From positions 275,340-339,339 of the forward strand of contig JAFGGS010000016.1 in NCBI GenBank assembly GCA_016930415.1: a stretch of DNA of 64,000 nucleotides. The letters run 5' to 3'. This document shows, one piece after another, positions 34,487-45,900 of the stretch (position 1 is its first letter; each line of letters begins with the position of its first letter). The translations under genes were made by a program, and so were the position numbers. The notes beneath the pieces are model-generated. The model did not search any database, was not told where the DNA came from, and saw only the letters and a program-made list of their open reading frames with translations. Origin of the DNA: Candidatus Woesearchaeota archaeon. Lineage in GTDB: Archaea > Nanobdellota > Nanobdellia > Woesearchaeales > SM23-78.

Positions 34487-34647
34487 AACAGCATAACTGA
34501 CAGCAAGCACACATTAATAAACACACATAAACACAGATTCACACATTTGTTCACATATTAATAGATGAATCGTTAGATAAATCTTGGATTCACAAAGGTA
34601 TATAAACCTGGAATGAATGCCAAGAATGGCAGAGCAGTGAATCATTG

Positions 34648-35889
34648 ATGATTAGCACCTGGCAGATAATAACCCTCATAATCCTTCTTTTCCTATCAGG
34701 ATTTTTCTCTGGCGCAGAGGTAGCTCTTATAAGCTTGAGCAAGCACAAGGTCCGCAAGCTGATCAGCCAGAGGTATGCCGGGGCGAAGTATATCAAAAAA
34801 CTTAAGGATAATCCTCACAGGATGCTATCCACAATTCTTCTTGGGAACAACGCAGTGAATATAGGTGCGGCGGCCCTGACGACTTCTATCGCGATCAGGA
34901 TGTTTGGCCATTATGCAGTCGGAATCGCGACTGGCATCATGACCTTCCTAGTGCTCATCTTCGGGGAGATTACCCCTAAATCAATCGCCACAGCTCATAA
35001 CGAGATAGTGTCCAGGATAGTTGCGCCTCCTATATGGTACCTAAGCCTGATCTTCTCCCCAATCCTGACGGTGCTAGAGTTCATGGTAAGCGCGATACCC
35101 AAGGTCTTCGGAATCAGCCTCAAACCCAAGAAGATGACTGAGGATGACATGATACATCTGGTGAAGATCGCTCAGGAGGAAGGGGCGATCCTTGACTCTG
35201 AGGAGAAGCTTATTACGAACGTGCTCTTGTTTGATAACAAGAAAATCAAGGCAGTGATGACTCCCAGGAGGAAGATCGTCTCTCTCGGTTCTGGTCTGAC
35301 CATATCCGGGGCCGTCAAGATATTCGCTAGGACTAAGTTCTCAAGGCTTCCGGTCTATGATGAGGTGAAGCATCAGTATATCGGCGTAGTCTACGCTAAG
35401 GAACTGATCGAGCATTCTGACAAGGGTGATGAGAGCATCACTTCTATAATGAAACCTACCTTATTCGTCTCAGGGAACATGGGGCTTTCAAGGATGTTCC
35501 AACTCTTCAAGGAGAGGCACAGCCAGTTCGCCCTTGTCCTGAACGAGATCGGGCAGGTCAGTGGGATGATTACGCTCGAAGACTTGCTTGAGGAGATCGT
35601 GGGCGAGATCCATGATGAGATGGAGACTGTTTCTGAGAAGATCGTCAAAATCAGTGACAAGAAATATCTTGTCGAGGGGGATACTGAGCTTGAGAAGATC
35701 AATGCCCAGTTCCAAGTCTCCTTGCGGCAGGATGGTTGCAATAATATCAAGGATTATGTCTATCATCAGCTTAGGAAGCAGAGGAAGGCTGCCTTTCCTG
35801 GAGAGCGTATCTGGATTAGTGACTTGACTATCAAACTCCAGGAGGTTGATGGGGAGAATATCGACCAGTTGATAATCGAGAGGAGATAA
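34648..35889 (+). CDS. CNNM/CorC-family membrane protein (DUF21, CBS pair)
   Basis: The 413-residue protein has a DUF21 (CNNM) membrane domain (about 1-180; LSGFFSGAEVALISLSKHKVRKL and FGEITPKSIA are the family hallmarks), a CBS-domain pair (about 200-325; PRRKIVSLG, FSRLPVYD, FALVLNEIGQVSGMITLEDLLEEIVGEI) and a C-terminal CorC_HlyC domain (about 340-413). The family exports Mg2+ or Co2+ with Na+ coupling and is regulated by nucleotide binding to CBS. A TTG lies directly before the chosen ATG. A TATA-like GGTATATAAACC (34598-34609) is in the upstream intergenic region, so it has its own promoter. Confidence 0.9.
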   Translation: MISTWQIITLIILLFLSGFFSGAEVALISLSKHKVRKLISQRYAGAKYIKKLKDNPHRMLSTILLGNNAVNIGAAALTTSIAIRMFGHYAVGIATGIMTFLVLIFGEITPKSIATAHNEIVSRIVAPPIWYLSLIFSPILTVLEFMVSAIPKVFGISLKPKKMTEDDMIHLVKIAQEEGAILDSEEKLITNVLLFDNKKIKAVMTPRRKIVSLGSGLTISGAVKIFARTKFSRLPVYDEVKHQYIGVVYAKELIEHSDKGDESITSIMKPTLFVSGNMGLSRMFQLFKERHSQFALVLNEIGQVSGMITLEDLLEEIVGEIHDEMETVSEKIVKISDKKYLVEGDTELEKINAQFQVSLRQDGCNNIKDYVYHQLRKQRKAAFPGERIWISDLTIKLQEVDGENIDQLIIERR

Positions 35890-36278
35890 GGATCTGGGGA
35901 GTAGATTCCCGGAAGGGGTTGATGAAGAAATAAAAAAGTATTTAAAGGGGTTTTCTTGTCTCTTGTTCAAAGGTTTTTAGGGGGATTATTATTTTGGGGA
36001 AACTTTTAGGGGATATACTAGCATCATCCTGTGTGGATGAGGTTTTCGAGAGTTCTTGAGATAGATTCATCCCCAACCAGAACCAATTATACTTCAGAAG
36101 ATTCAATATTAGACTTCTAAACATTTAAAAAGACAAAAAAAGAGAAACATTTATAAATTATACCATCTAAAAACAATAATGTTAGTTATATTTTAAGAAG
36201 TATAACTAAAAATAATTTAAGATCACGAAAAATCGGCTTGATTCAAAAGGCCAAAAACGCATCAGGGGGCGTGCAAGG
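35890..36278. other. AT-rich 389-bp intergenic region before the winged-helix gene
   Basis: No gene is seen. It holds a TATA-like CATTTATAAATTATA (about 36149-36163), a 9-bp inverted repeat (below), and a GAAGTATA sequence whose complement TATACTTC occurs about 100 bp earlier (near 36090). The composition is far more AT-rich than the flanking genes, as expected for a regulatory region or for a binding site array of the downstream winged-helix protein. Confidence 0.5.
36182..36209. repeat. 9-bp inverted repeat upstream of the winged-helix gene
   Basis: TTAGTTATA (36182-36190) and TATAACTAA (36201-36209) flank a 10-nt loop. It lies about 20 nt downstream of the TATA-like sequence, where a bound repressor could block initiation, or it folds in the mRNA leader. 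Confidence 0.5.
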
Positions 36279-36872
36279 GTGGTTGGAAACGCACTAGAAC
36301 AAGAGATAATAGAGCTCTACTCAGACAATCCAAGCTCAGTCTACAGCATAAACCAGATAGCCAGCAAACTCGGGAAGAAATACCCCTACATAAACAAGAA
36401 AGTCACCATCCTCATCAAGAACAAGATCTTCAAGAAGATAGTAGTGGGCAGAAGCCACCTCTGCAGCCTCAACCTAAAGAACGACGAGACAATATATCTT
36501 CTCATACTCAACGAGATAAGGAAGAAGAAGAAAGAGATGGAGCGAAGCCAAAGGCTCGAGCAAGCAAGCAAATACCTAGCCAAGGCAGCCAGGGCAGCGA
36601 ACATACCCCTCATTCTCAAGCAGAAAAACAGCATACTCTTCGTGCTCGACACAAAAGAAGCCAAGAACGAATTCGAGAAGAGCATGGTAAAGCAGGCGCT
36701 TCACGGCCACGAGGCAAGCCTCATGACAAAAGAGGAATTCCTGCAAGCGCTAAAAGAAGACAAGACCCTGCACGAAGACCACACCATACTGCACGGCTTC
36801 GAGAAGTACTACGAATACATACGAGAGATAGAGGACGAGCTGAAGATCAGATACTCGAAGCTCACCCCCTAA
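36279..36872 (+). CDS. Winged-helix DNA-binding protein with unknown C-terminal domain
   Basis: This 197-residue protein has an N-terminal winged helix (about 5-65: EIIELYSDNPSSVYSINQIASKLGKKYPYINKKVTILIKNKIFKKI), where helices VYSINQIASKLG and PYINKKVTILIKN form the helix-turn-helix. A C-terminal alpha/beta region (about 95-150, IPLILKQKNSILFVLDTKEAKNEFEKSM) is not assigned. The start is GTG with a G-rich site upstream. It ends 58 nt before the giant surface-protein gene on the same strand and is the obvious candidate regulator of it. It does not resemble the RHH pair. Confidence 0.75.
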   Translation: MVGNALEQEIIELYSDNPSSVYSINQIASKLGKKYPYINKKVTILIKNKIFKKIVVGRSHLCSLNLKNDETIYLLILNEIRKKKKEMERSQRLEQASKYLAKAARAANIPLILKQKNSILFVLDTKEAKNEFEKSMVKQALHGHEASLMTKEEFLQALKEDKTLHEDHTILHGFEKYYEYIREIEDELKIRYSKLTP

Positions 36873-36930
36873 TAATCCCCGAAGAAAGCATGAAGAAAAA
36901 GAAGACACAAGAGAACAAAAAGAAAACAAC

Positions 36931-39900
36931 ATGAGAATAGGAAAGGCAGGAGCCAGGACAGCGAAGACAGCCAATAGCATGGCAATGATAGTCATAGTGC
37001 TGGCCATAACCCTGCTGACGACTTCTGCAGCAGCAAACAACAACGTAACGCTGACCATCCCAAAGACGACATATTACTTAGGGGAGAGAGTCACCATCAC
37101 GATAACAGGAGCGCTCACAGACCACAGCCTAAAAGTCCAGACCCCAACCAAAAGCTACAAGTTCTCAGGAGAGATGAACGGACAGATACCGTTCATACCA
37201 AAAGAAGACGGGAATTACAGAGTCATACTGACCAAAGGCCAAACCCCCCTGCAAGACATAGCGTTCAAGGTTAGTTCGGCAGAGCAAACAAGCCCTCAAG
37301 AGCAGAGCCAAGTCCCGCCAACACCAGAAAATGCCAGCGAGAGCGAGGAGAACAAGACAAGCCAGCAGGAAGAACAAGTGCAGCAAGAGATGCAACAAGA
37401 AGGACAGACCGAGCCCCGACAAACCCAGAAAAACAGATTCATCAGGACAGAGAAGAAGACGTACAGCCTAGGAGAGACGGTCACTGCAGACATCTCCGCA
37501 GACCCCTTAGAATACCAGCTATACTATGAATACTCAGGATTGATCCAGAAGCACATGGGAGACTTCAGGAAGATAACCCTAAGACCGAAAGGGATAGGGC
37601 TTCACCTACTCATCCTCAGAGACAAGAACAACAGCCTCGTGGAAGAGCACGAGATCACAGTAGACGAGCCAGAAGGGAAGCCAGATGGAAACTTAAGCGA
37701 GAGCGATCAGCCCCAAGCGCAGGAAAACACCACTTCAACAGGCACGACCAACACAACAGGCATGACCAACACAACAAACACGACAGGCAGCACAATCACC
37801 AAAGGCGCAGCGCCAAGCAAGGAATATCACGATGCAAGATCGCTAATAGCGTTGTCTGACGGAACCGGACAACCGGTGCAAGCAGAGGTGCAGGCCGCAG
37901 CGAGCCAGCCAGGGATCGACACGCAGGCAACAGAGAACCAATCGTCGCAGACCTCGCAGGACCGACCGTTGAGGCCAGGGAAGTACGACGTCGTCATGGA
38001 CCTCAGCCAGGCTATCGGATCAGGAAAGATAAGGAGCATATCACTAAGCGACCTGCAATACAACGGAAGCGCGCTTGACCTCAGAGTAGAGGAGGTGCCG
38101 CTCGCAAGCATCAAGGAGACTGAGGAAGACAGGATAGGAAGCGAGATAATATCAGCCTACGCGATAGATCCCACAAGGCTCAACTTCACAAGAGGCACCC
38201 TGACTGCGACAGCCAATGGCAGGGAGCTCTGGAAATGCGCAGAGTGGAACTTCACGGCAAGGACTTGCGAAGGAAACTGGGCGAAAGTGATGAGCCTTAA
38301 GCCAGGCCAGGATTATGAATTGTTGCTCTCACCCCAAGACCCAGCATACGCAGAGACAGGAGTTGCCAGCATCAACACCAACCAGTCGGTTTACCAGCCA
38401 GGACAAGTCGCGCTGATAACCATAGTCGCTCTCGACACACAAGGACACCTAGTGCCGGCGGCACAAGTGAACGTGACAGTGACCATACCCGGAAGCACAG
38501 ACCCCATCCAAGTAAGGCAGACTGAAGAGCCAGAGCGAGGCATCTACGAGTTCGAGTACAACCAGACGCTGACTGAAGGGACCTACAACATGCAGGCGAC
38601 CGTGCTAGGCGCGGAAGTCAACAGCACGATGACGTCCAATTTCCTTGTGAGCAGCGCAGAAGAGTTCGAGATAATAAGGACGACGCCCCACACCACCGAT
38701 CCTTTCATGACAGACTTCCAGACGATCATAAGAGTCACCAGCAGGAACTACACAAGCTTCAACTACACAGAGACCCTGCCGGCGAACTTCACCATAATAG
38801 ACGCAGGAGGAGCGGCGGTAGTGGCCAGCAGCGAATCAATCCTGCTGACCTGGAGCATGACAAACAACACAGAGATAACATACACCGCAGTTCCGCCGCT
38901 CGTGACGCCAGAGCTATACGAGCTCAGAGGAACAATCGGATATTACGCCGCCAACGAGACGTATGAAACGTACGAGGAGGCAAGGGCATGGCTCCTCGCA
39001 GTGGACCCGCAATATGACACCACTTCCTCAGTAGAGATGAAAGTCTTGCCGCTGGACGAAGTCACGTTCGCAATCATGTACATAGACTCCTCGTCGCAAG
39101 ACGTGAGCATACAAGTCTTGAATACTACAGGATCAGTCCTTGTGAGCGAGACCGACCTCAATCTGGACGTAGACTTGGATGGAAGGGTTGATGGCGCAGT
39201 GATAAACAGCACGCACTTCGCAGTCGGGGTGTATGACAGCAGTGGCGGCGGAAACGTAGAGTACTATATCTATGACAGGTACGGCAACCAGGACCTGGGA
39301 GCGACGCAGGTCGACACAGGGGCTGGAAGGACAGTCGACATAGGTATGGCCAGCATAGGAGATCGGCTGGCGTTCGCATGGACAGTTGATGATGGCAGCA
39401 ACGACGTGAACGGCGAGATCTGGACCCTTGGGGGCGCTTCTGTTACAGCAGAGTGGAACGTGGATGGGAACGCGGCTCCGGATGACATACGGAGGAACGA
39501 CGTCGACGCGGCAGGCATAAGCAGCACCAGATGGGTAGTCGCTTGGTTTGATGATAACAGCGACGCAGTCAGGATAAGCCTATACGACCAGAATGGCGGA
39601 TCAGGCAACGAGGTGGCAGGGCCAGTAACCCCTGACGCGGCAGTCGGAGGAACCGCAGGAGTCGCAGTCACTGCCCTTCGCAACGGCTACGTCGCAATGG
39701 CGTATTATGACAGCGTAGACGATGACATCAGCATGGTGATATACGACACCAGCGCAGACTCGTTCGCGACAGTCTACGGACCAGCAGATATCAACACGAC
39801 CGTCGGGACCGATTCAAGACTCGCAATCTCAGAAGTTGAGTCAGACGGCCAAAGCATGATAGCGCTCGTCTGGTGGAACCAGGCGATAGACGCGATCCAA

Positions 39901-42900
39901 GCCACTGTCTACAACAGCACAGGAGGACTGGTCACGCCGCAGTTCATAGTAGACTCAGACCCAGCATCATCAACCTATCCGCTGCTAAGCGTGGCCGGCG
40001 CAGTCAACCACTCAGGAGTCAGCCTTTGCAGCAACACGTTCATAGTCGCATACAACAACGACACAGGAGATGCGTCATACAAGCAATACTATGTTAACGG
40101 AACCGACTGGAACGGAGTATGCCATAAGAACAGCCCGTCAACAGTCCCGACTGACATAAGATGCGATGGAAGCACCAATTGCAACATAGTGGTCACTGGG
40201 AGCGTAGTCATCAACAGCACAGGATCGACAGACCCTGACGGCGACAACATCACATACCACATAGAAGCATGGCTGCAGAACGTCAGCTCCGCAGAGCATA
40301 CGACAGACTTGTCATTCAACAGCACAATACCCTCAATCAGCTATGATTCCTACAGTTCCAGCAGTATAAGCGCAAGCACAACGCTCTCATGGGCTCACAC
40401 AATTGGCGGCGGAAGCAACAGGCTCTTAGTAGTCGGTGTTGCTGCAGAAGACGCCACCTCGGCGCAGACTGATGTCACAGGAGTCACCTACAACAGCGTC
40501 GCGATGATGCCTCTCAACGAGGAGGTCACAGGATCATCTTATTACGAGAACGTAGAACTGTGGTACATGCTAGAATCAGACCTGCCTGCAGCAGGCAGCC
40601 ACACAATCCAGGTGACAATTGGAGGGAACGCAGAGGATATAATAGGAGGGGCAGTCTCGCTCTCAGGAGTAGCGCAGCAAGCGCCAGAAGCCAACACCAC
40701 CAATGAAGACAATCAGGCAGGAAACGCCTACATCTACACTAGCATAACAACGTTGACCGACAATGCCTGGCTTGTGGACGTCGTAGGAAGCGGCAACGCA
40801 ATAGGAGGCTTCACTACAGCAACCACAGGGCAAACCGAAAGATGGGATACAGTTGCAGCAAGCTCAAGGGGCGCGATGAGCACAAAGGAGGTGTCAACCG
40901 CAGGCCTCACCTGGATGAATTGGACTGCTGCAGGATCAAACAGGATAACGCACGCAGTGGCGGCATTCGCACCTACTGCAGTAGACGTGAATAGCAGCTA
41001 CACGACTTATCCTGACGCAGACGGAGACTATGACCAGGTCGAGGATGTGACCGTCACTATAGAGGTCGACAGCTACGATCCGAGCGGAAGCTATGCTGAA
41101 TCATCGCTTTATCCGGATGTCCAACTAGAGCTGTATAACGGCAGCAGCTGGGTAAGCGTAGGACTGTTCGGGCTAAACAACACATACCTCGGAGACAGCC
41201 TGGATACAACCAACAGAATATTCAAGCTCAATACAACGCAGGCAAGCGTACTGGCCTCGTGGGCGACTTCATCCAACCAAGATGCAAGGATAAGAGGCGT
41301 GAACCTGGATTACTCAGGCGCATCCAGCCAGGACCAGATAAACATAACCACTGTGTGGGTGAACGTGACTGGTAGGAGATGGACAGAGATAGGCAACCAT
41401 ACCGAGACGACCGCGTTCACGTGGAACACGCAAAACATAACAGACCAGACCTGTGTGGACCTTCGAAGCAGGGCGATAGACTACGACGGGTCAGCCACGT
41501 TCAGCAGCTATTACACGAAGGGAGCCTGCATGAACCTAAGCGCCTTCCCGCCACCCCTGCTAAGCAACATCCAATGCTTCAGGACAGGGACTGGGTGGAC
41601 CGCCTGCAGCAACATATTGTTCGGGAGCACGATGGAGCAGGTCAGGGCAACCTGCACTTCCCAGATGGGGGGAAACATCACCAATGTCTCATTCAGCCTC
41701 TCAAACTCCCAGGACGCACACACCTACTTTGACGTCACTGCAACCACGAATTCATCAAGCGTCTGGACTTATGACATACCTGACCTCACCATCAGGGACT
41801 CAGGGAACTTCAACCTGCACGTGACCTGCAGGGAGAACCCGACGACAGAGGAAAACGTCGACTGGTGGATACCTTTCGGAACTCTCTCGGCCCAGATGAA
41901 CTATCCGACGACGCACATCAATGTCACCAGGAACCGGCTCTTCAACTGGTCATCCAATATCACCTGCAGCGGAGGGGAGTGCGGATGGATGAATGCGACC
42001 CTGGATCCGATCGAGGATTGGTGGAGCACCAATTACGGCTACAGGAGCATGATAAACGTGACGAACAACGACGGCTCCACAGCCCTCCAAGCAGGCCACA
42101 CAGTAAACTTCACGCTGAACCATTCGGGGCTTGTCAGCCAAGGAAAATCCCTGTCAAGCGGGAACGACGTGAGAGTCACTTACTACAACGGGACGAGCCA
42201 TGTCGAGATAGACAGGATAAACCTCAGTGCGTGGAACACAGCGACCACAGTGATTGCGTTCAGGCTTCAGGAAAGCCTCCCTGCATCCTCTGTAGGGGCC
42301 AATTACACAGTGTATTACGGGAATGGAGGCGCGGGAAGCCCGCCGCAGGACCCTTCAGGAGTATACTTCATATACGACCAGTTCAATGATTCATCTATAG
42401 GCAGCGATTGGTCCACTGCAGACAATGACCTTGTAGCAGGCACGAGTTTTGCGGAAGGGAACGATTACCTGCAGATAGACGCTGGAGGAGCAGACACCTG
42501 GACCGGCAACGACGAGTTCGGTGCAGTGTATCAGCAGATAACAGGGGACTTCGACGCGTATGCAAGGATAAACTACCAGGAAGCAGCGGATCCTTGGGCC
42601 AAGGCAGGCATCATGGCAAGGAACGACATGACCACCCCGGCTTCGTCGACTGGATACGTATTCATGGCCGAGACCCCAGGGAACGATTTCTCTTTCCAAC
42701 GGGATTCCAACAACAACGGATACCTAGACGCCAACACGCAAGGAGGAGCCACCACATATCCTGGGTGGGTGAGGCTTAGGAAGGTCGGAACAAGTTTCAC
42801 AGGATACTATGCAACAACCAATCCGGAGTCAGGAGGAACCTGGAACACAATCGCGAGTGCCACGATAACGTCCACCCTGACAACCCAAGACATAGGCCTC

Positions 42901-45900
42901 GCAGTGACGTCGCATGCAGGCACGACCCTAAGCAACGTAACTTTCGAGTTCATCAAAGTGACGCTGGTGATAGGGACTTCCCCTACAGCGCAGCTAGGGG
43001 AGGAAGAGACTTCAGGGAAAGGAGTCATACCCATGTATAGCGGGATGCCGTTCTACACAGATACAGCGAACCCGATGGTCGCAGCCAACAACTCCTGCCT
43101 ATTCAACATGACCAGCGGAGGAGTATGCACGACTGAATGGGATGTGAACGCGACCGGGAGCGCCGGCAGCACCTGGACCTTCTACGCCCAATACGAGTCG
43201 CTCAACTACTCAACCAACATGAGCGTCAAGAACACCACCCTGATAAACATCACGATAATAAGCAACCAGGCGCCATCCATGGTTTTCGTCAACATAAGCC
43301 CCAGCAAGCCAGGGCCAAGCACACCTCTCAACTGCACGTTCAGAGTGCACGACTCAAGCTACAACGACCCCTTGCTCGCGAACATCTCATGGTACGAGTC
43401 AGGCACGCTCAGATACAGCACCATATGGAGCGTCGTGAACGGCCAGACCACAGTCCACACGCTCTCTCCTGGAAACACGACAGCCGGCGAGACCTGGTGG
43501 TGCGGAGTGACCCCGAGCGACCACGAGCTTACAGGCAACCAATCCAATAGCACAAGCGTACTCGTCCTTGCCTCAGAGCCCCCTGTCATAAATAGCATCC
43601 AATGCCAGGAGAGCGGCGGGAGCTGGTCTTCCTGCAGCAACGTGCTCTTCAATGACAACCTGACCGGCGTGCGGGCGCAGTGCACAGACCCGGACGGCTA
43701 TGTCCTGAACGCGACCTTCAGGCTTGACAACGTCTTTGACAGCACGACGCTCTTCAGCAACTTCACGTCCGACAACAGCAGCTATCCAGGATACTGGTAC
43801 TTCAACAACACAGATACAGTGATAAGGGATTCAGGGCTGTTCACCCTGAACGTGACCTGTTGGGACAATTCGACGACGCCAGGGACGGGAAGCACTAACT
43901 GGACGATTCCCTGGGGGACGATAACAGGCAACCTCATAAATCCCGGCAGCGACGTGAACGTGACCCAGGACAAATACTTCAACTTCACGGCCAGGATCAC
44001 CTGCAGCGGGGGAGAGTGCGGATACATCAACGCGACGCTCGACCCGTCCAACTGGTGGAACGAGTCATTCTGGTACAGGCAGTCGATAAACCTGACAGAG
44101 AATTCAGGGAACACGCTTACAGACTACCAGTTCGCGGTGACCCTGAACACGGCGACGCCTATAAGCCAAGGCCATATGAGGAGCGATTGCGGAGACTTAA
44201 GGTTTGTGAACGGATCAGGCACGATGCTGAGCTACTGGATTGAGTCAGGCTGCAACTCAGCGAACACGCTAGTCTGGGTGAAGCATAGCCTGGCAGCTAG
44301 CAGCAGCCAGCTCATATACGCGTACTACGGGAACTCGACAGTATTGAACGCAAGCAACGCCACAGCGACGCTGTTCATCTACGAGGACATGACGACCGCA
44401 CCAACAGGCACGATGACCGGGTCGGCATGGTATGACAGCGGCAACGGACGGGTGGAGCTCACGAACACAGGAGGGAACCTGCTAGGATACCTATACTACC
44501 TCCAGAATCCAGGTCCTGGATTCTACGGAAGGTATGAGACTTGGGCAGGAGGAGGAAGCGGAGCGGACTCCACCTGGTTCGGAGTGCACGACACATCAGT
44601 ATCATCAGGAAGGGAGGACATCGTGAACGGCGGATACCACTTCACGGTCGACGAATGGCAGGACAGGGTGGCGTTCACCAAGAGCACTGTTGACAACGGC
44701 GCACCAATCGCATACTGGGGATCATCAACCCTTGACAACTCTCAGTGGCATAACTTCACGGTGTACTTCTACAATAGCGGGGCCAGCGCAAACGCACTCA
44801 TCTACTACGACCAAGTCTTGAGGGTCAACGGAACCGACAACTCGCCGCAGTCGACTGCAGGCAACTACTTCTTCGTCGGAGGAAGGACAGGAGGTTCCAC
44901 GAACTACCACTACGTGAGGAACATAAGAGTGATGAAATACGTCAACCCGCAGCCGACTGCAACACTCGGCACTGAGATCTCACAGACGAAAGGCATAATC
45001 CCGATGCACACAGGAGACCCATTCTACACGATAACCGCGAACCCGATGTACGCCGCCAACAACAGCTGCCTCACAGACATGAGAGGGGGAGATAGCTGCG
45101 ACACGACCTGGGTCGTCAACGCGACAGGCATCACAGGGGTGCCTTGGGAGTTCTTCGTGACATACAGCTCGATGAACTACTCAGATTACGGGGTCTCTAA
45201 CGTCACGAAGAAGATAAACATCACCATAACCGCCAACATGGCGCCCAACGTATCATACATATTCCTGAACCCAGAGTATCCGTTGCCAAACGAGGACCTG
45301 TACTGCAACTTCACGATCTACGACCCCAACTTCTTCGACACCCTGAGGGCCAACGTTAGCTGGTATCGCGGAACGACGCTGATGCACTCCCAGATAGTGA
45401 GCGCATCGAACGGCGTCGAGACGTACGGGATGCTCGGGTACGGCAACACGTCGCTATACGACGTATGGCACTGCGGAGTGAAGCCCTACGACGAGGACAC
45501 GTCAGGACTCCAGGTGAACTCGTCCAACGTGACCATAGACCTCACCAAGCCCCCGTCTATCCACGAGATACAATGCCAGAGGAACAACGCGACGTGGACT
45601 GGGTGCGGGAACATCACGTTCTACGACAACATCACAGGCATAAGGGTGAACTGCACGACAGATTACATGCCGATAAAGAACATGACAGTCAACATCACTA
45701 ACATCCCGGACGCGTACACGTTCTTCACCAACACCACGACCACAAACATAAGCCACTGGTGGTACGTCAACAAGACCCTGCTCATCAACAACTCAGGGAC
45801 GTACACGATCGGAGCGGTGTGCATGAACAACGAGTCAGGCATGGATGATTACTCAGTCTCATGGACAGTTCCTTGGGGGCACTTCGTAGTGACCCAGATA

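Noticed and set aside
34487-34647. Short ACA-rich direct repeats (CACACAT variants) as a functional array
   Set aside because: The units are irregular, short and AT-rich; simple sequence bias explains them.
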